DNA of 64,000 nt from an uncultured Pseudoteredinibacter sp. (GTDB lineage: Bacteria > Pseudomonadota > Gammaproteobacteria > Pseudomonadales > Cellvibrionaceae): assembly GCF_947502065.1 (NCBI RefSeq), contig NZ_CANMYE010000005.1:327601-391600 (forward strand), written 5' to 3'. Below are positions 27,712-37,260 of the stretch, piece after piece. A program made the position numbers and the translations under genes. How positions within the stretch are numbered: position 1 is the stretch's first letter; every line of letters begins with the position of its first letter. Under the pieces are notes generated by a model. That model did not search any database. It was not told where the DNA came from and saw nothing but the letters and a program-made list of their open reading frames with translations.

Positions 27712-28308
27712 TTATACACCAACTACTAGGCTTGCAATGGCGCCGCCAATACCGACTTCATAAGCTAAGCTGCCGAGTAAAATGCCCAAGATCCCTAATA
27801 CTAAAAAGGCAAAGATTGGGCTGATGTCAAAACCACCAAGATCCGGTACTAGACGACGAAATGGTCGCATCATCGGGGCTAATAATTGATTCAATAACAG
27901 CACTGCTGGGTTGGGATTATGTGGCGCTATCCAACCTAGAATGATTGAAATAAATAGGCCCCATTTATAGATGCCTAACGTCAAACCCAATAGGCCAACC
28001 ATAGACCAGGTCAACACATGGAAGGGGTTCAAAAAGCCAAGGCCAACAACCGCTGCGCAGGCTTCAATAAGTAACCAGTGCAAGGCAATAGCCAGTACGA
28101 CGCAGGCCATGTCGAGGCCAAATAGGCCAGGAATGATTTTGCGTAATGGTAGCAATAGTGGGTTGGTAGCCTTTACCAAAAACTGTGATACCGGATTATA
28201 AAAATCGGCTCTCGCTAGCTGTAACAAAAAGCGAATCACAATCAGCGCGATATATAGGCTGCCAAGTGTTTGTAAAACATAAAGGCCGATTTCATTGAGC
28301 GCCCCCAT
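27712..28308 (-). CDS. yggT: YggT family integral membrane protein
   Basis: 198 residues with two copies of the YggT module: a hydrophobic helix, then [24 protein letters not shown] in the first half and [20 protein letters not shown] in the second. The inner membrane protein has no firmly assigned role, although its relatives affect cation homeostasis and division-related functions. It stands between proC and metX in the conserved cluster. Confidence 0.92.
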   Translation of the reverse strand: MGALNEIGLYVLQTLGSLYIALIVIRFLLQLARADFYNPVSQFLVKATNPLLLPLRKIIPGLFGLDMACVVLAIALHWLLIEACAAVVGLGFLNPFHVLTWSMVGLLGLTLGIYKWGLFISIILGWIAPHNPNPAVLLLNQLLAPMMRPFRRLVPDLGGFDISPIFAFLVLGILGILLGSLAYEVGIGGAIASLVVGV

Positions 28309-28402
28309 GATGTTCTCCTTAGATAAAAGGGTCTAAAAGCTTTGCAGCGAATTATAGGCTATCGCGCCTCTGCTCGCTGCTGACTTTGCGTTGATTTGCA
28401 GT

Positions 28403-29227
28403 TTAGCCCAGCTCTTTGGCCATCTCGCGGGCGCGATCACTGCAGGCCTGCATAGCGCCGGCAAACAAATCGCGCAGGCCATTATCCTCAAAATGGGCAA
28501 TCGCCTGTGCTGTGGTGCCGCCAGGCGAGGTAACCCGACGGCGCAATTCGGCAACATCGACATCGCTTTGTTGGGCCAGCGTGGCAGCCCCAAGTACGGT
28601 TTGTATGCACAATTGCGCGGAGCTTTCGGCATCAAGGCCTTGGGCAATACCTTCGGCGATCATAGCTTCCATAGCTAGAAAAAAATAAGCTGGCCCACTG
28701 CCAGAAACCGCGATGACAGAGTCGATAAGCGCCTCATCATCTAACCATTTGACGATACCTACAGAGGCTTGAATATCATCGGCCAGTTGTTTTTGCTCGT
28801 CGCTACAGTTTTCATTGGCATATAAGCCCGCTGCACCAACACCTACCAGTGACGGTGTGTTTGGCATTGAGCGCACAATGGCCAAATCTTCACCTAGCCA
28901 TTGATTGAGGCTTTGCATTGGAATACCGGCAGCCAGCGAGATGATCAGCGGCTTATGCTGTAAATGGGGTTTAATTTCGCTTGCAAGCTGCTGCAGTACT
29001 TGTGGCTTAACGCCCAGTACCACGACATCCGCCGCGCTACAGGCTTGGCAATTATCGTTGTCGGTATGAATGGAGAATTCTTCGCGCAGGGCTTTAAGGT
29101 TTTTGTCACTTGGGGCGCAGGCGATTATTTGATCACTGGTGAAGCGGCCTTTTATCATTCCGCCAATAACAGCGCTGGACATATTGCCGGCACCAATAAA
29201 TGCGATTTTAGCTGACTGCTTATTCAT
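28403..29227 (-). CDS. proC: Pyrroline-5-carboxylate reductase
   Basis: 274 residues, standard length. The N-terminal NAD(P)H motif is IAFIGAGNMSSAVIGGM, then VVLGVKPQVL, VRSMPNTPSLVG and the C-terminal SGSGPAYFFLAMEAM and VTSPGGTTAQAI. It makes proline from pyrroline-5-carboxylate in the last biosynthetic step. It stands between yggS and yggT, the usual gammaproteobacterial order. About 57 bases separate it from yggS. Confidence 0.96.
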   Translation of the reverse strand: MNKQSAKIAFIGAGNMSSAVIGGMIKGRFTSDQIIACAPSDKNLKALREEFSIHTDNDNCQACSAADVVVLGVKPQVLQQLASEIKPHLQHKPLIISLAAGIPMQSLNQWLGEDLAIVRSMPNTPSLVGVGAAGLYANENCSDEQKQLADDIQASVGIVKWLDDEALIDSVIAVSGSGPAYFFLAMEAMIAEGIAQGLDAESSAQLCIQTVLGAATLAQQSDVDVAELRRRVTSPGGTTAQAIAHFEDNGLRDLFAGAMQACSDRAREMAKELG

Positions 29228-29284
29228 GTATCTACTTTGTCCTATCGGCTTTTCTGTATTTGTGATTAGCGGTGAGTTTTGTGA

Positions 29285-30004
29285 CTAACTGCGGGGGCCA
29301 AAAATATCGCTACCTACTCTTAGCATGGTACTGCCGGCCGCTACAGCCGCTGCAAGATCTTGTGACATGCCCATCGATAAGGTGTCTAGCTTAAGTCCCG
29401 CCTTATTAAGCTCTTGTTGCAGCTGTCGTAAACGCTGCAGGCTATGAAGCTGCTCTGAATACTCCTGGCGTGGCTTTGGAATCGCCATTAAGCCGCGAAG
29501 TTTAAGTTTTGGCAGTTTGCTAATCTCCATCGCCTGTTGTTGCAGTTCCTGTGGGCTAAAGCCAGATTTACTCTCTTCATTATCTAGGTTCACCTGCAGG
29601 CAGATGTTCAGCTCTGGCTGTTGCTCGTCGCGTTGCTGAGAAAGGCGCTGTGCGATTTTTAGCCTATCAATGCTGTGCACCCAGCTGAAGTTCTCGGCAA
29701 TAGCACGCGTTTTATTGGATTGTATAGGGCCAATAAAATGCCAGCAGATATCGTTCGCAGCTTGCGTCTCATCATTGAGCTGGGCCAGTTCTTCTTGCTT
29801 TTGTAGAGCTTCTTGCAGGTAGTTCTCGCCAAAATCGATCTGCCCGGCATGATAGGCCTGCAAGATGTCGACCAGCGGTTTGGTTTTGCTAACGGCCAAT
29901 AGCTGAATGTCGCTGGCCATACGACCACTTTGACTGGCGGCTTCATTAATGCGCGATTGCACTATTTTTAAACGTTCAGCGACGGTTTCGGCAGCTTCGA
30001 GCAT
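29285..30004 (-). CDS. yggS: YggS family pyridoxal phosphate homeostasis protein
   Basis: 239 residues from the ATG at 30004 (MLEAAETVAERL). The PLP-binding lysine is in LLAVSKTKPL; FGENYLQEA, HFIGPIQSNKT and the phosphate-binding GMSQDLAAAVAAGSTMLRVGSDIFG complete the family signature. It binds PLP without known enzymatic activity and balances vitamin B6 pools. It heads the leftward cluster and is divergent from pilT with about 240 bases between, the conserved arrangement in Pseudomonas. Confidence 0.94.
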   Translation of the reverse strand: MLEAAETVAERLKIVQSRINEAASQSGRMASDIQLLAVSKTKPLVDILQAYHAGQIDFGENYLQEALQKQEELAQLNDETQAANDICWHFIGPIQSNKTRAIAENFSWVHSIDRLKIAQRLSQQRDEQQPELNICLQVNLDNEESKSGFSPQELQQQAMEISKLPKLKLRGLMAIPKPRQEYSEQLHSLQRLRQLQQELNKAGLKLDTLSMGMSQDLAAAVAAGSTMLRVGSDIFGPRS

Positions 30005-30246
30005 CTTTTTGCACAAATAGGTGGAAATTAGCGGATGGGTATTTGCTTTTCTTGGGTCTCTAGGTCAAAGTTTACCGTATAGCAAAGAAAAACACCTCAA
30101 CTATAATTGAGGGTAGCAGCGAAGGGCGATGCAGGGTGTATAGCTTGTTCGACTGCGAAATAAAAACCACCTAAATTCGGCTCGTTGGCTATTGGATGCG
30201 GGCTGCGGTGGGGGAAGACACCAGTTTAAGCTGTTTTGAGGCCATT

Positions 30247-31281
30247 ATGGATATTACGGAGCTGTTAGCTTTTAGTTCTAAACAGGGGGCATCTGACCTC
30301 CATTTGTCGGCTGGATTGCCACCTATGATTCGTGTTGATGGCGATGTGCGTCGCATCAACCTTCCGCCGATGGAGCATAAGCAGGTTCATGGCCTGATTT
30401 ATGAAATCATGAACGATAAGCAGCGTAAGGACTTTGAAGAGCATCTAGAAACGGATTTCTCTTTCGAGGTGCCAGGCGTTGCTCGCTTCCGTGTGAACGC
30501 CTTTAATCAGAATCGTGGTGCTGGTGCAGTGTTCCGTACCATTCCTTCAAAAGTTTTAACTATGGAAGAGTTGGGCATGGGCCAAGTCTTCCGTGAGATC
30601 GCCGCTGTGCCTCGTGGTTTGTGCTTGGTAACAGGGCCAACCGGTTCGGGTAAGTCCACTACCTTGGCGGCGATGATCGATTACATCAATGACAATAAAT
30701 ATGAGCATATTTTGACCATTGAAGATCCGATCGAATTTGTGCACGAATCTAAAAAATGCTTGGTAAACCAGCGTGAGGTGCATCGAGATACCCACAGCTT
30801 TAGTGATGCATTGCGCTCGGCCTTGCGTGAAGACCCCGACATCATCCTAGTTGGTGAGATGCGAGATCTGGAAACCATTCGCTTAGCATTAACCGCGGCA
30901 GAAACAGGCCACTTGGTATTTGGTACCTTACACACCACCTCAGCGGCGAAAACCATTGACCGTGTGGTTGATGTATTCCCCGCTGAGGAAAAATCCATGG
31001 TTCGTTCCATGCTGTCAGAATCCTTGCAGGCGGTGATTTCTCAAACGCTGATGAAGCGCCAAGAAGGTGGGCGTGTTGCGGCGCATGAAATTATGCGTGG
31101 TACTTCGGCAATTCGAAATCTTATCCGTGAAGATAAGGTGGCTCAAATGTACTCGGCTATCCAAACCGGTGGCGCCATTGGTATGCAAACCATGGATCAA
31201 TGTCTATCGGATTTGGTTGAGAAGCGTATTATTTCTCGTGAAGTGGCGCGGGAAAAAGCCCGTATGCCAGAAAACTTCTAA
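30247..31281 (+). CDS. pilT: Type IV pilus retraction ATPase PilT
   Basis: 344 residues from the ATG at 30247, preceded by GAGG at 7 bases; this gives the normal PilT length and N-terminus (MDITELLAFSSKQGASDLHL). Walker A GPTGSGKSTT, Asp box, Walker B ILVGEMRDLETIRLALTAAE and the His box GHLVFGTLHTTSA are all present. It is a hexameric cytoplasmic motor that depolymerises pili, powering twitching. pilU follows after 24 bases. Confidence 0.97.
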   Translation: MDITELLAFSSKQGASDLHLSAGLPPMIRVDGDVRRINLPPMEHKQVHGLIYEIMNDKQRKDFEEHLETDFSFEVPGVARFRVNAFNQNRGAGAVFRTIPSKVLTMEELGMGQVFREIAAVPRGLCLVTGPTGSGKSTTLAAMIDYINDNKYEHILTIEDPIEFVHESKKCLVNQREVHRDTHSFSDALRSALREDPDIILVGEMRDLETIRLALTAAETGHLVFGTLHTTSAAKTIDRVVDVFPAEEKSMVRSMLSESLQAVISQTLMKRQEGGRVAAHEIMRGTSAIRNLIREDKVAQMYSAIQTGGAIGMQTMDQCLSDLVEKRIISREVAREKARMPENF

Positions 31282-31305
31282 GCTCGTTTGGTTTAAGGAA
31301 CCGAT

Positions 31306-32451
31306 ATGGAATTTGAACGCTTATTGGCGATGATGGTAGAGAAAGGGGCTTCGGATCTTTTTGTTACAGCCGGTGTTCCGCCGTCAATTAAATTACACGG
31401 TAAAGTTGTACCCGTTACCACTACGCCTTTGTCGCCAGAGAAAACCCGCGAAGTGGTTTTGGGGGTAATGAACGAGCAGCAGCGCCAAGAGTTTATTCAA
31501 ACTCACGAGCTAAACTTTGCAATCAGTGCCCGTGGTATTGGTCGATTTCGTGTCAGCGCTTTTTACCAGCGTAACTTGGCTGGTATGGTGTTGCGTAGAA
31601 TTGAAACTGTTATCCCCAAAATTGATGATCTAGGATTGCCGGCCATTATTAAAGATTTGGCGATGGTAAAGCGCGGTTTGATTATTTATGTGGGGGCGAC
31701 AGGCACCGGTAAGTCAACTTCCCTTGCCGCAATGATCGGTCATCGCAATGGCAATTCAAAAGGGCATATTATTTCCATTGAGGATCCGATTGAATTTATA
31801 CACCAGCATCAAGGGTGTATTGTCACCCAGCGTGAAGTGGGTATTGATACGGATTCTTTTGAAGTCGCACTGAAGAACACTCTGCGACAAGCGCCTGATG
31901 TGATTATGATTGGTGAGGTGCGAACCCGAGAAACCATGGAGCATGCCATTGCTTTCGCTGAAACTGGGCATTTGTGTTTATGTACCCTGCACGCGAACAA
32001 TGCTAACCAGGCGTTGGATCGTATTATTCATTTCTTCCCGGCCGATCGTCACAATCAATTGTTGATGGACTTGAGTTTAAACTTGCGTGCTATTGTAGCT
32101 CAGCAGCTGATTCCTACGCCGGATGGTAATGGTCGTCGTGCTTGTTTGGAGGTGATGCTGAATTCTCCGTTAGCGGCAGATATGATTCGTAAGGGTGATG
32201 TTCATGAGCTCAAAGAGCTGATGAAAAAATCCAATGAATTGGGTATGCAAACCTTCGATCAGGCTTTGTACGAGCTTTATGACTCAGGCGAAATTACCTA
32301 CGAAGATGCTCTGGCGCACGCCGATTCGCCAAATGATTTACGTTTGATGATTAAGTTGGGCTCAGAAACTGATGCCGATTACCTTAGCAATGTAGCGAAT
32401 GAACTTTCTTTGCAGGGTGATGATAATGATGACAAGGGCCGCTTGTTCTAA
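31306..32451 (+). CDS. pilU: PilT-dependent retraction ATPase PilU
   Basis: 381 residues, the PilU length. Walker A GATGTGKSTS, Walker B IMIGEVRTRETMEHAI, His box GHLCLCTLHAN and the longer C-terminal tail (acidic, ending DDNDDKGRLF) distinguish it from PilT. AAGGAA lies 6 bases before the ATG. PilU is a co-motor that assists PilT. It ends 9 bases from the convergent ruvX; in P. aeruginosa a pyrimidine gene block lies between these, and it is absent here. Confidence 0.95.
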   Translation: MEFERLLAMMVEKGASDLFVTAGVPPSIKLHGKVVPVTTTPLSPEKTREVVLGVMNEQQRQEFIQTHELNFAISARGIGRFRVSAFYQRNLAGMVLRRIETVIPKIDDLGLPAIIKDLAMVKRGLIIYVGATGTGKSTSLAAMIGHRNGNSKGHIISIEDPIEFIHQHQGCIVTQREVGIDTDSFEVALKNTLRQAPDVIMIGEVRTRETMEHAIAFAETGHLCLCTLHANNANQALDRIIHFFPADRHNQLLMDLSLNLRAIVAQQLIPTPDGNGRRACLEVMLNSPLAADMIRKGDVHELKELMKKSNELGMQTFDQALYELYDSGEITYEDALAHADSPNDLRLMIKLGSETDADYLSNVANELSLQGDDNDDKGRLF

Positions 32452-32460
32452 GCGGCTGTT

Positions 32461-32889
32461 TTAAGGCTGGTCTTGTTTGGTCAGCCAACTTTCCAGTATC
32501 AAGCGTGCCGCGATTGAATCGATGGGTTGCTTGGAATAATTACCATACTGCCCCCTTTCGCTGGCTTCTTCTTTTGCTGCAAATGAAGATAGCCGCTCAT
32601 CCATCATCTCGACTTTAATACCAAAGCGGCCATGAATGCGGTTGCCAAATTTTCTCGCCCTTGCGCTCAGCTCACTTTCGCTGTCATCCATATTGAGAGG
32701 CAGGCCGACCACAATTAAATCGGGTTGCCACTCTTTAAGTAGCTTGGCAATTTCATCCCAATTGGGGGTGCCATCTTTTGCTTTCAGTGGTTTTAATTCT
32801 TGTGCGGTGCGGCTTAATAAATTGCCTTGGGCCAAGCCAATATTACGCAGGCCGTAATCAAAGGCCAGCACGGTTTTTACTGCGCTCAT
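32461..32889 (-). CDS. ruvX: RuvX/YqgF, RNase H-fold nuclease for pre-16S rRNA 5' maturation
   Basis: 142 residues with the YqgF motifs LAFDYGLRNIGLAQG (first catalytic Asp), LIVVGLPLNMD and MDERLSSFAA. Members of the family are described as Holliday-junction-resolvase-like and as the nuclease trimming the 16S rRNA 5' end. It starts 12 bases after yqgE; this yqgE-ruvX order is typical of gammaproteobacteria. Confidence 0.94.
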   Translation of the reverse strand: MSAVKTVLAFDYGLRNIGLAQGNLLSRTAQELKPLKAKDGTPNWDEIAKLLKEWQPDLIVVGLPLNMDDSESELSARARKFGNRIHGRFGIKVEMMDERLSSFAAKEEASERGQYGNYSKQPIDSIAARLILESWLTKQDQP

Positions 32890-32901
32890 AGTGAATCCTG
32901 T

Positions 32902-33471
32902 TTAGGCGTGGCCGGCTGTCGATTGCAGTGTGTCTGGATCAAAGCCTAAAGAGGCGACAGCTTTTTGCCATTTCAAGTGGCTGGGGGTTTGAAAAAGAAT
33001 CTCGCTGTTTGCTGGCGCTGTTAGCCAACTATTGCTTTGAATCTCTTCCTCTAGCTGGTCGGGCGCCCAGCCGGCATAACCCAAGCTAATTAAAAAATGC
33101 TGGGGGCCGCTGCCTTTAGCAATGTGCTCTAATAATTCCAGCGACCCTGACAATGCAATGTCATCGCTAATGATGTCTGATTTTGGGTGCGGGCCGTTGT
33201 CGGTACTGTGCAAAATAAAGCCTTGCTCTTGCCTTACTGGGCCGCCGTGCAAAACCTTTTGCTGCATTTTTTGGTCGCAGTCGATATCCAGTTGCTCAAG
33301 AATTTCATCGAGCTTGGCTTCCGTTTCTTGGTTAATCACTAAACCCATTGCACCTTCGTCATCGTGGTGGCACAAATAAATCAGGCTGCGTTCAAAGTTA
33401 GGGTCGTTTAAACCAGGCATGGCAATCAAGAACTGATTGGAAAGATTCATGGTTTGCTTGTGTGTAGACAT
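32902..33471 (-). CDS. yqgE: YqgE/AlgH family protein
   Basis: 189 residues with the family start NLSNQFLIAMPGLNDPNF, the LIYLCHHDDEGAMGLVINQ block, LHGGPVRQEQGFILH and SLGYAGWAPDQLEEEIQSNSWL. Role not firmly known; the Pseudomonas orthologue was named AlgH for an effect on alginate genes. An internal ATG at residue 8 is an alternative start. Between tonB and ruvX in a conserved cluster. Confidence 0.93.
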   Translation of the reverse strand: MSTHKQTMNLSNQFLIAMPGLNDPNFERSLIYLCHHDDEGAMGLVINQETEAKLDEILEQLDIDCDQKMQQKVLHGGPVRQEQGFILHSTDNGPHPKSDIISDDIALSGSLELLEHIAKGSGPQHFLISLGYAGWAPDQLEEEIQSNSWLTAPANSEILFQTPSHLKWQKAVASLGFDPDTLQSTAGHA

Positions 33472-33483
33472 GGCGGGCCTTTG

Positions 33484-34356
33484 TTATCGGCTAGTGCTCA
33501 AACCGGAAATTTCAAAATGCCAGGTTCGAATAATTTCCAGTTTGTCTGTGGTTTTGCGAATTTCCTGAGGGAAAGGCGCAAATGGTGAGGCTAAATAAAC
33601 TATTTGCAAGGCAGCGCGATCTAGTAGCTTTTGGCCTGAGGAGTGCAGAATCTCAACTTTATCCACATTGCCATTAGGTAGCAATGTAACGGCGGCGCGT
33701 AAGGTGCCGGTAATACCTTGCTGCAGCGCTTCATCTGGGTAGTTGCGGTTGCCGACAAATTCGACCTTGCTAGCCCATTTGCTTAAGTACTCGGCATCAA
33801 TCGAGGCGCGAGTAGCCACTGAGGTAATGCGGCGAATGCGTGGGCGTTTAGCATAGGCTTGGCGCTGTCGTGCGAGCTTGGCATGCAGGCTGGCAATCTC
33901 GGCGCTGTGTAGCAGTTCAACATTAGATTCCCCCTGGCTCTTTTCCTGGCGCTGCTGCTTATCTTGGCTGCTGCTTATTTTTCGGCTTTGCCCTGTGGTA
34001 GCTAAGAGTTTCTGTTGCTGCGCGGCTTGCTCACTGCGCAGGCGTTCGCTGGGAGGGGTGATGTCTCTAATTTGGGTGTCGGCAATAGGCGCCTGTTTGT
34101 CTACCGTAAGTTCGCGTAACTCATCAATACTGCCGCTAGCTTGCTGATTGTGTTGGGCAAGAAAATCGGCTTTATCAGGTGCTTGAGAATCTTTGTGGGT
34201 CGCCAAGGTGATATTTAACGAAGCCGCAGGCTGGGGCTCGAAATCAATATCAAAAGTCAGGCCAAGAATGATAAGCGCGTGCACAGCTACTGCGACAAAG
34301 GCAGTAAAATACAAGCGGTCATTGCTGCTTGGGCTTGGTGTGGCGGCTATAGACAT
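33484..34356 (-). CDS. tonB: TonB-family energy transducer
   Basis: 290 residues from the ATG at 34356. One N-terminal membrane helix (FTAFVAVAVHALIILGLTF), a periplasmic linker that is Gln/Ser-rich and helical rather than the usual Pro-rich spacer, and a C-terminal TonB domain with VGNRNYPDEALQQGITGTLR and a YLASPFAPFP motif near the end. It passes proton-motive energy to outer-membrane receptors, possibly including the receptor at 49240, although the P. aeruginosa homologue at this locus (TonB3) is linked to twitching. No exbB-exbD nearby. Lies between gshB and yqgE. Confidence 0.88.
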   Translation of the reverse strand: MSIAATPSPSSNDRLYFTAFVAVAVHALIILGLTFDIDFEPQPAASLNITLATHKDSQAPDKADFLAQHNQQASGSIDELRELTVDKQAPIADTQIRDITPPSERLRSEQAAQQQKLLATTGQSRKISSSQDKQQRQEKSQGESNVELLHSAEIASLHAKLARQRQAYAKRPRIRRITSVATRASIDAEYLSKWASKVEFVGNRNYPDEALQQGITGTLRAAVTLLPNGNVDKVEILHSSGQKLLDRAALQIVYLASPFAPFPQEIRKTTDKLEIIRTWHFEISGLSTSR

Positions 34357-34413
34357 AAAGCGATTATAACAGCGCAAGCGGTTAAGCAAACGCTGCTTTA
34401 AGCATATTCAAAA

Positions 34414-35361
34414 TTAATTAATACGCTTGGCGATCGCATCCATTAATTGTTGGCCGATATTTGTACCATAAGCGGCATCAATCTCACGCACACAGGTAGG
34501 GCTGGTGACATTAATCTCGGTAAGGTAGTCACCAATAACGTCTAGGCCAACAAATAGCAGGCCTTTGTCTTTTAAGGTGGGGGCAATTTGTTCAGCAATC
34601 CAGCGATCGCGATCGCTTAATTCTTGAGCGACGCCTCGGCCGCCGGCCGCTAGATTACCGCGAGTTTCCCCTTCGGCGGGAATTCGGGCTAGGCAATAAG
34701 GCACAGGCTCACCGTCAACAACCAGAATGCGCTTGTCGCCATTGCTGATATCCGGGATAAATTTCTGAGCCATGATGGTTTCTTGGCCAAAGCGGGTTAG
34801 GGTTTCCAGGATGACGCCCACATTGGGGTCATCTTGTTTGCAGCGAAAAATGCCCGCTCCACCCATGCCATCAAGTGGCTTAAAAATGACATCACCGTGC
34901 TGCTGATGAAAGTCACGCAGCTGTTGGTCGCTACGGCTAACCAATACCGGTGGGCAGCATTCTGGAAATTGGGTGGCAAAGACCTTCTCATTGCAATCGC
35001 GCAGGCTCTGGGGCTTGTTTACGATCAAGCAACCTTCGCGCTCAGCAGCTTCAAGAATATAGCTTGAGTAGATGAATTCAGAGTCAAAAGGAGGATCCTT
35101 GCGCATCAAAACAGCGTTTAGCTCAGCAATGGGCTGCTGCACTGTGTCGCCAAGCTCAAACCACTTCTCTGGGTTGGCGAAAACCTGCAAGGGTTTCATA
35201 TTGGCCATGGCGCGGCCTTGATCCAGGTATAAATCGGCCTGTTCCATATAGTACAGCTCCCAACCCCTTTCGGCGGCTGCTAGCAACAAAGCTAAGCTGG
35301 TATCTTTTTTGTACGTAATGGCGGCTATTGGGTCCATAACGACACCAAGTTTTACCTGCAT
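34414..35361 (-). CDS. gshB: Glutathione synthetase
   Basis: 315 residues from the ATG at 35361, which has AGAGG at good spacing; this equals the E. coli length. KLGVVMDPIAAITYKKDTSLALLLAA at the N-terminus, LRDCNEKVFA, the ATP-grasp loop KPLDGMGGAGIF and the metal-site ending INVTSPTCVREID. It joins gamma-glutamylcysteine with glycine. It is divergent from pilG as in Pseudomonas. Confidence 0.96.
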   Translation of the reverse strand: MQVKLGVVMDPIAAITYKKDTSLALLLAAAERGWELYYMEQADLYLDQGRAMANMKPLQVFANPEKWFELGDTVQQPIAELNAVLMRKDPPFDSEFIYSSYILEAAEREGCLIVNKPQSLRDCNEKVFATQFPECCPPVLVSRSDQQLRDFHQQHGDVIFKPLDGMGGAGIFRCKQDDPNVGVILETLTRFGQETIMAQKFIPDISNGDKRILVVDGEPVPYCLARIPAEGETRGNLAAGGRGVAQELSDRDRWIAEQIAPTLKDKGLLFVGLDVIGDYLTEINVTSPTCVREIDAAYGTNIGQQLMDAIAKRIN

Positions 35362-35822
35362 AATCAAGCCTCTTCAAAATAGGTGGGTGGCAAGCATAAG
35401 AACTTGTGTGACATTAGGCAAATGCTGTTTTGTGTCAAGGTACTGTAAGGTGAGTGCGGTACATTGGCGGTTAGATCCTCTTGTGGGCAGGGCTGGGCAA
35501 ATTTTTGCTTAGTGGGCATTCGCAGAGAATCGATTACTTTTTATCTACCTAGGCACAACAATTCCCCTAACTCTGTGAGCCTTTGCTTATCTATTTCAAC
35601 GGGTTATGGATAAAAGCTAGGAACTGTGTTAAAAATTGGCTGCTTGGCTGTAGCACAGTTGCGCCAAATGCAGGCCAACCGCTTTAGCGAGAATATTCCA
35701 TGGCTGGACTATATTTGTTGGACGCCAAAGCGAAATTGGGCTTCAAGGTGAGAAGTCAATCATTGAAACAGCCCCGCGTAAGCGGATAATTATTATAGCT
35801 ACTACTCAAAGGTCACAATCCG
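35362..35822. promoter_or_regulatory. Divergent gshB / pilG intergenic region
   Basis: 461 bases without a gene. On the plus strand TTGAAA (35763-35768) and GATAAT (35785-35790) with a 16-base spacer are a good sigma-70 match about 32 bases before the pilG start and probably drive the Pil-Chp operon. No clear gshB promoter or regulatory palindrome was recognised. Confidence 0.45.
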
Positions 35823-36215
35823 ATGGATGTAGATTTTGAAAGCCTTACGGTGATGGTCATCGACGATAGTAAAACGATTCGTCGTACGGCTGAGACCCTA
35901 CTCAAAAAAGTAGGCTGCGCCGTAGTTACGGCGACAGACGGATTCGATGCTCTGGCTAAAATTGCAGATAACAGGCCGGACATTATTTTCGTTGATATCA
36001 TGATGCCACGTTTGGATGGTTATCAAACCTGTGCATTAATTAAGAATAATAGTCAGTTTAAATCCACTCCGGTGATTATGCTGTCCAGTAAAGACGGCTT
36101 GTTCGATAAAGCCAAGGGGCGGATTGTCGGTTCAGATGAATACCTGACCAAACCTTTTAGCAAGAGTGAACTTATCGGCGCGATCGAATCCCAAGTGCGC
36201 CTGACTAGTGCTTAA
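35823..36215 (+). CDS. pilG: Response regulator PilG
   Basis: 130-residue single receiver domain. Acidic pocket VIDDSKTIR, phospho-acceptor Asp 58 in IIFVDIMMPRLDG, Thr/Ser in MLSSKDG and Lys in LTKPFSK. In P. aeruginosa PilG receives phosphate from ChpA and promotes pilus extension and cAMP production. First gene of pilGHIJK-chpABC. Confidence 0.95.
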   Translation: MDVDFESLTVMVIDDSKTIRRTAETLLKKVGCAVVTATDGFDALAKIADNRPDIIFVDIMMPRLDGYQTCALIKNNSQFKSTPVIMLSSKDGLFDKAKGRIVGSDEYLTKPFSKSELIGAIESQVRLTSA

Positions 36216-36251
36216 AACTCTAACAACAATAAAGCCAGCATTGGGGGGAAT

Positions 36252-36614
36252 ATGGCAACCGTACTTATTATCGATGATTCACCGACAGAGACCCACAAGC
36301 TCTCGGGTATGTTAAGTAAGAACGGACATGCAGTGATCACAGCAGACACTGGTGAAGCAGGCATGGATAAAGCCAAAGCGGAACGCCCAGACGTGGTGTT
36401 GATGGATATTGTAATGCCTGGTCTAAATGGCTTTCAGGCCACTAGGCAGTTAACCAAAGCTCCTGAGACAGCCAATATCCCAGTGATCATAGTGACCACT
36501 AAAGATCAGCAAACCGATAAGGTTTGGGGGATGCGCCAAGGCGCCAAGGCCTACTTAACAAAACCGATTGAAGAAAAGACGCTGTTACAAACCATCAGTG
36601 ATGTAATGTCTTAA
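36252..36614 (+). CDS. pilH: Response regulator PilH
   Basis: 120-residue receiver domain with IIDDSPTETHKLSGML, Asp 52 in VVLMDIVMPGLNGFQ and Lys in AYLTKPIEEK. The second output of the Chp system, thought to act with PilT-driven retraction or as a phosphate sink for ChpA. GGGGGG stands 4 bases before the ATG. 36 bases after pilG. Confidence 0.95.
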   Translation: MATVLIIDDSPTETHKLSGMLSKNGHAVITADTGEAGMDKAKAERPDVVLMDIVMPGLNGFQATRQLTKAPETANIPVIIVTTKDQQTDKVWGMRQGAKAYLTKPIEEKTLLQTISDVMS

Positions 36615-36646
36615 ATGGTGACAGCAGTGGAACAGCAGGTATCACT

Positions 36647-37189
36647 ATGAGCACGACGGCTAGCGCTTTTGATGTATTGGCCGAGCTTTCGCTTACGGCT
36701 AAGCCTGGTGGTGCCGGTAATAAGCTGGATGCTGAGGCTCAGTTGCAGTGGAGCGGCATTGGCTTTTCTTTGTTTGGAGAGCAATTTATTGCCCCGGTTG
36801 GTGAGCTTTCAGAAATGCTCGAGATACCGGCCTCAACCCGTTTACCTGGGGTGCAGCCCTGGGTAGTCGGAGTTGCTAATGTACGCGGTAGATTGCTGCC
36901 ATTATTTGATATGGCGGCATTCTTTGGCGGCAAGCTGAGCAGCTCAAAAAGACAGCATCGGGTACTTATTTTAGAAAGGGATAGCGTTTACGCCGGCCTG
37001 ATTGTAGACCAAGTTTTTGGTATGCAACATTTTCCCTTGGAAACATTTCAGGAGCAGGCCAATAGCAAATTGGAGGCAGTAACAAGCTGCTTGTCTGGTT
37101 GTTATCAATTAAGCGATAGCAATTGGCAGGTTTTTAGTACTGCTAAATTGATCGAAGATCCAAGATTTGCCAATGCCGCGCTGAGCTAA
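36647..37189 (+). CDS. pilI: CheW-like adaptor PilI
   Basis: 180 residues with a CheW domain: FLSLFGEQFIAPVGELSEMLEIP-like segment, VVGVANVRGRLLPLFDMAAFFGG and ILERDSVYAGLIVDQVFGM. It couples the receptor PilJ to the kinase ChpA. About 40 N-terminal residues precede the domain and are poorly conserved in appearance. Between pilH and pilJ, as in Pseudomonas. Confidence 0.93.
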   Translation: MSTTASAFDVLAELSLTAKPGGAGNKLDAEAQLQWSGIGFSLFGEQFIAPVGELSEMLEIPASTRLPGVQPWVVGVANVRGRLLPLFDMAAFFGGKLSSSKRQHRVLILERDSVYAGLIVDQVFGMQHFPLETFQEQANSKLEAVTSCLSGCYQLSDSNWQVFSTAKLIEDPRFANAALS

Positions 37190-37260
37190 TTTGGTTTTCG
37201 CTGTAGCTGGCGAGCCCTTGGAAAATAAACTTAAATGCTAATAGGTCAGGAGCGCCTAGC

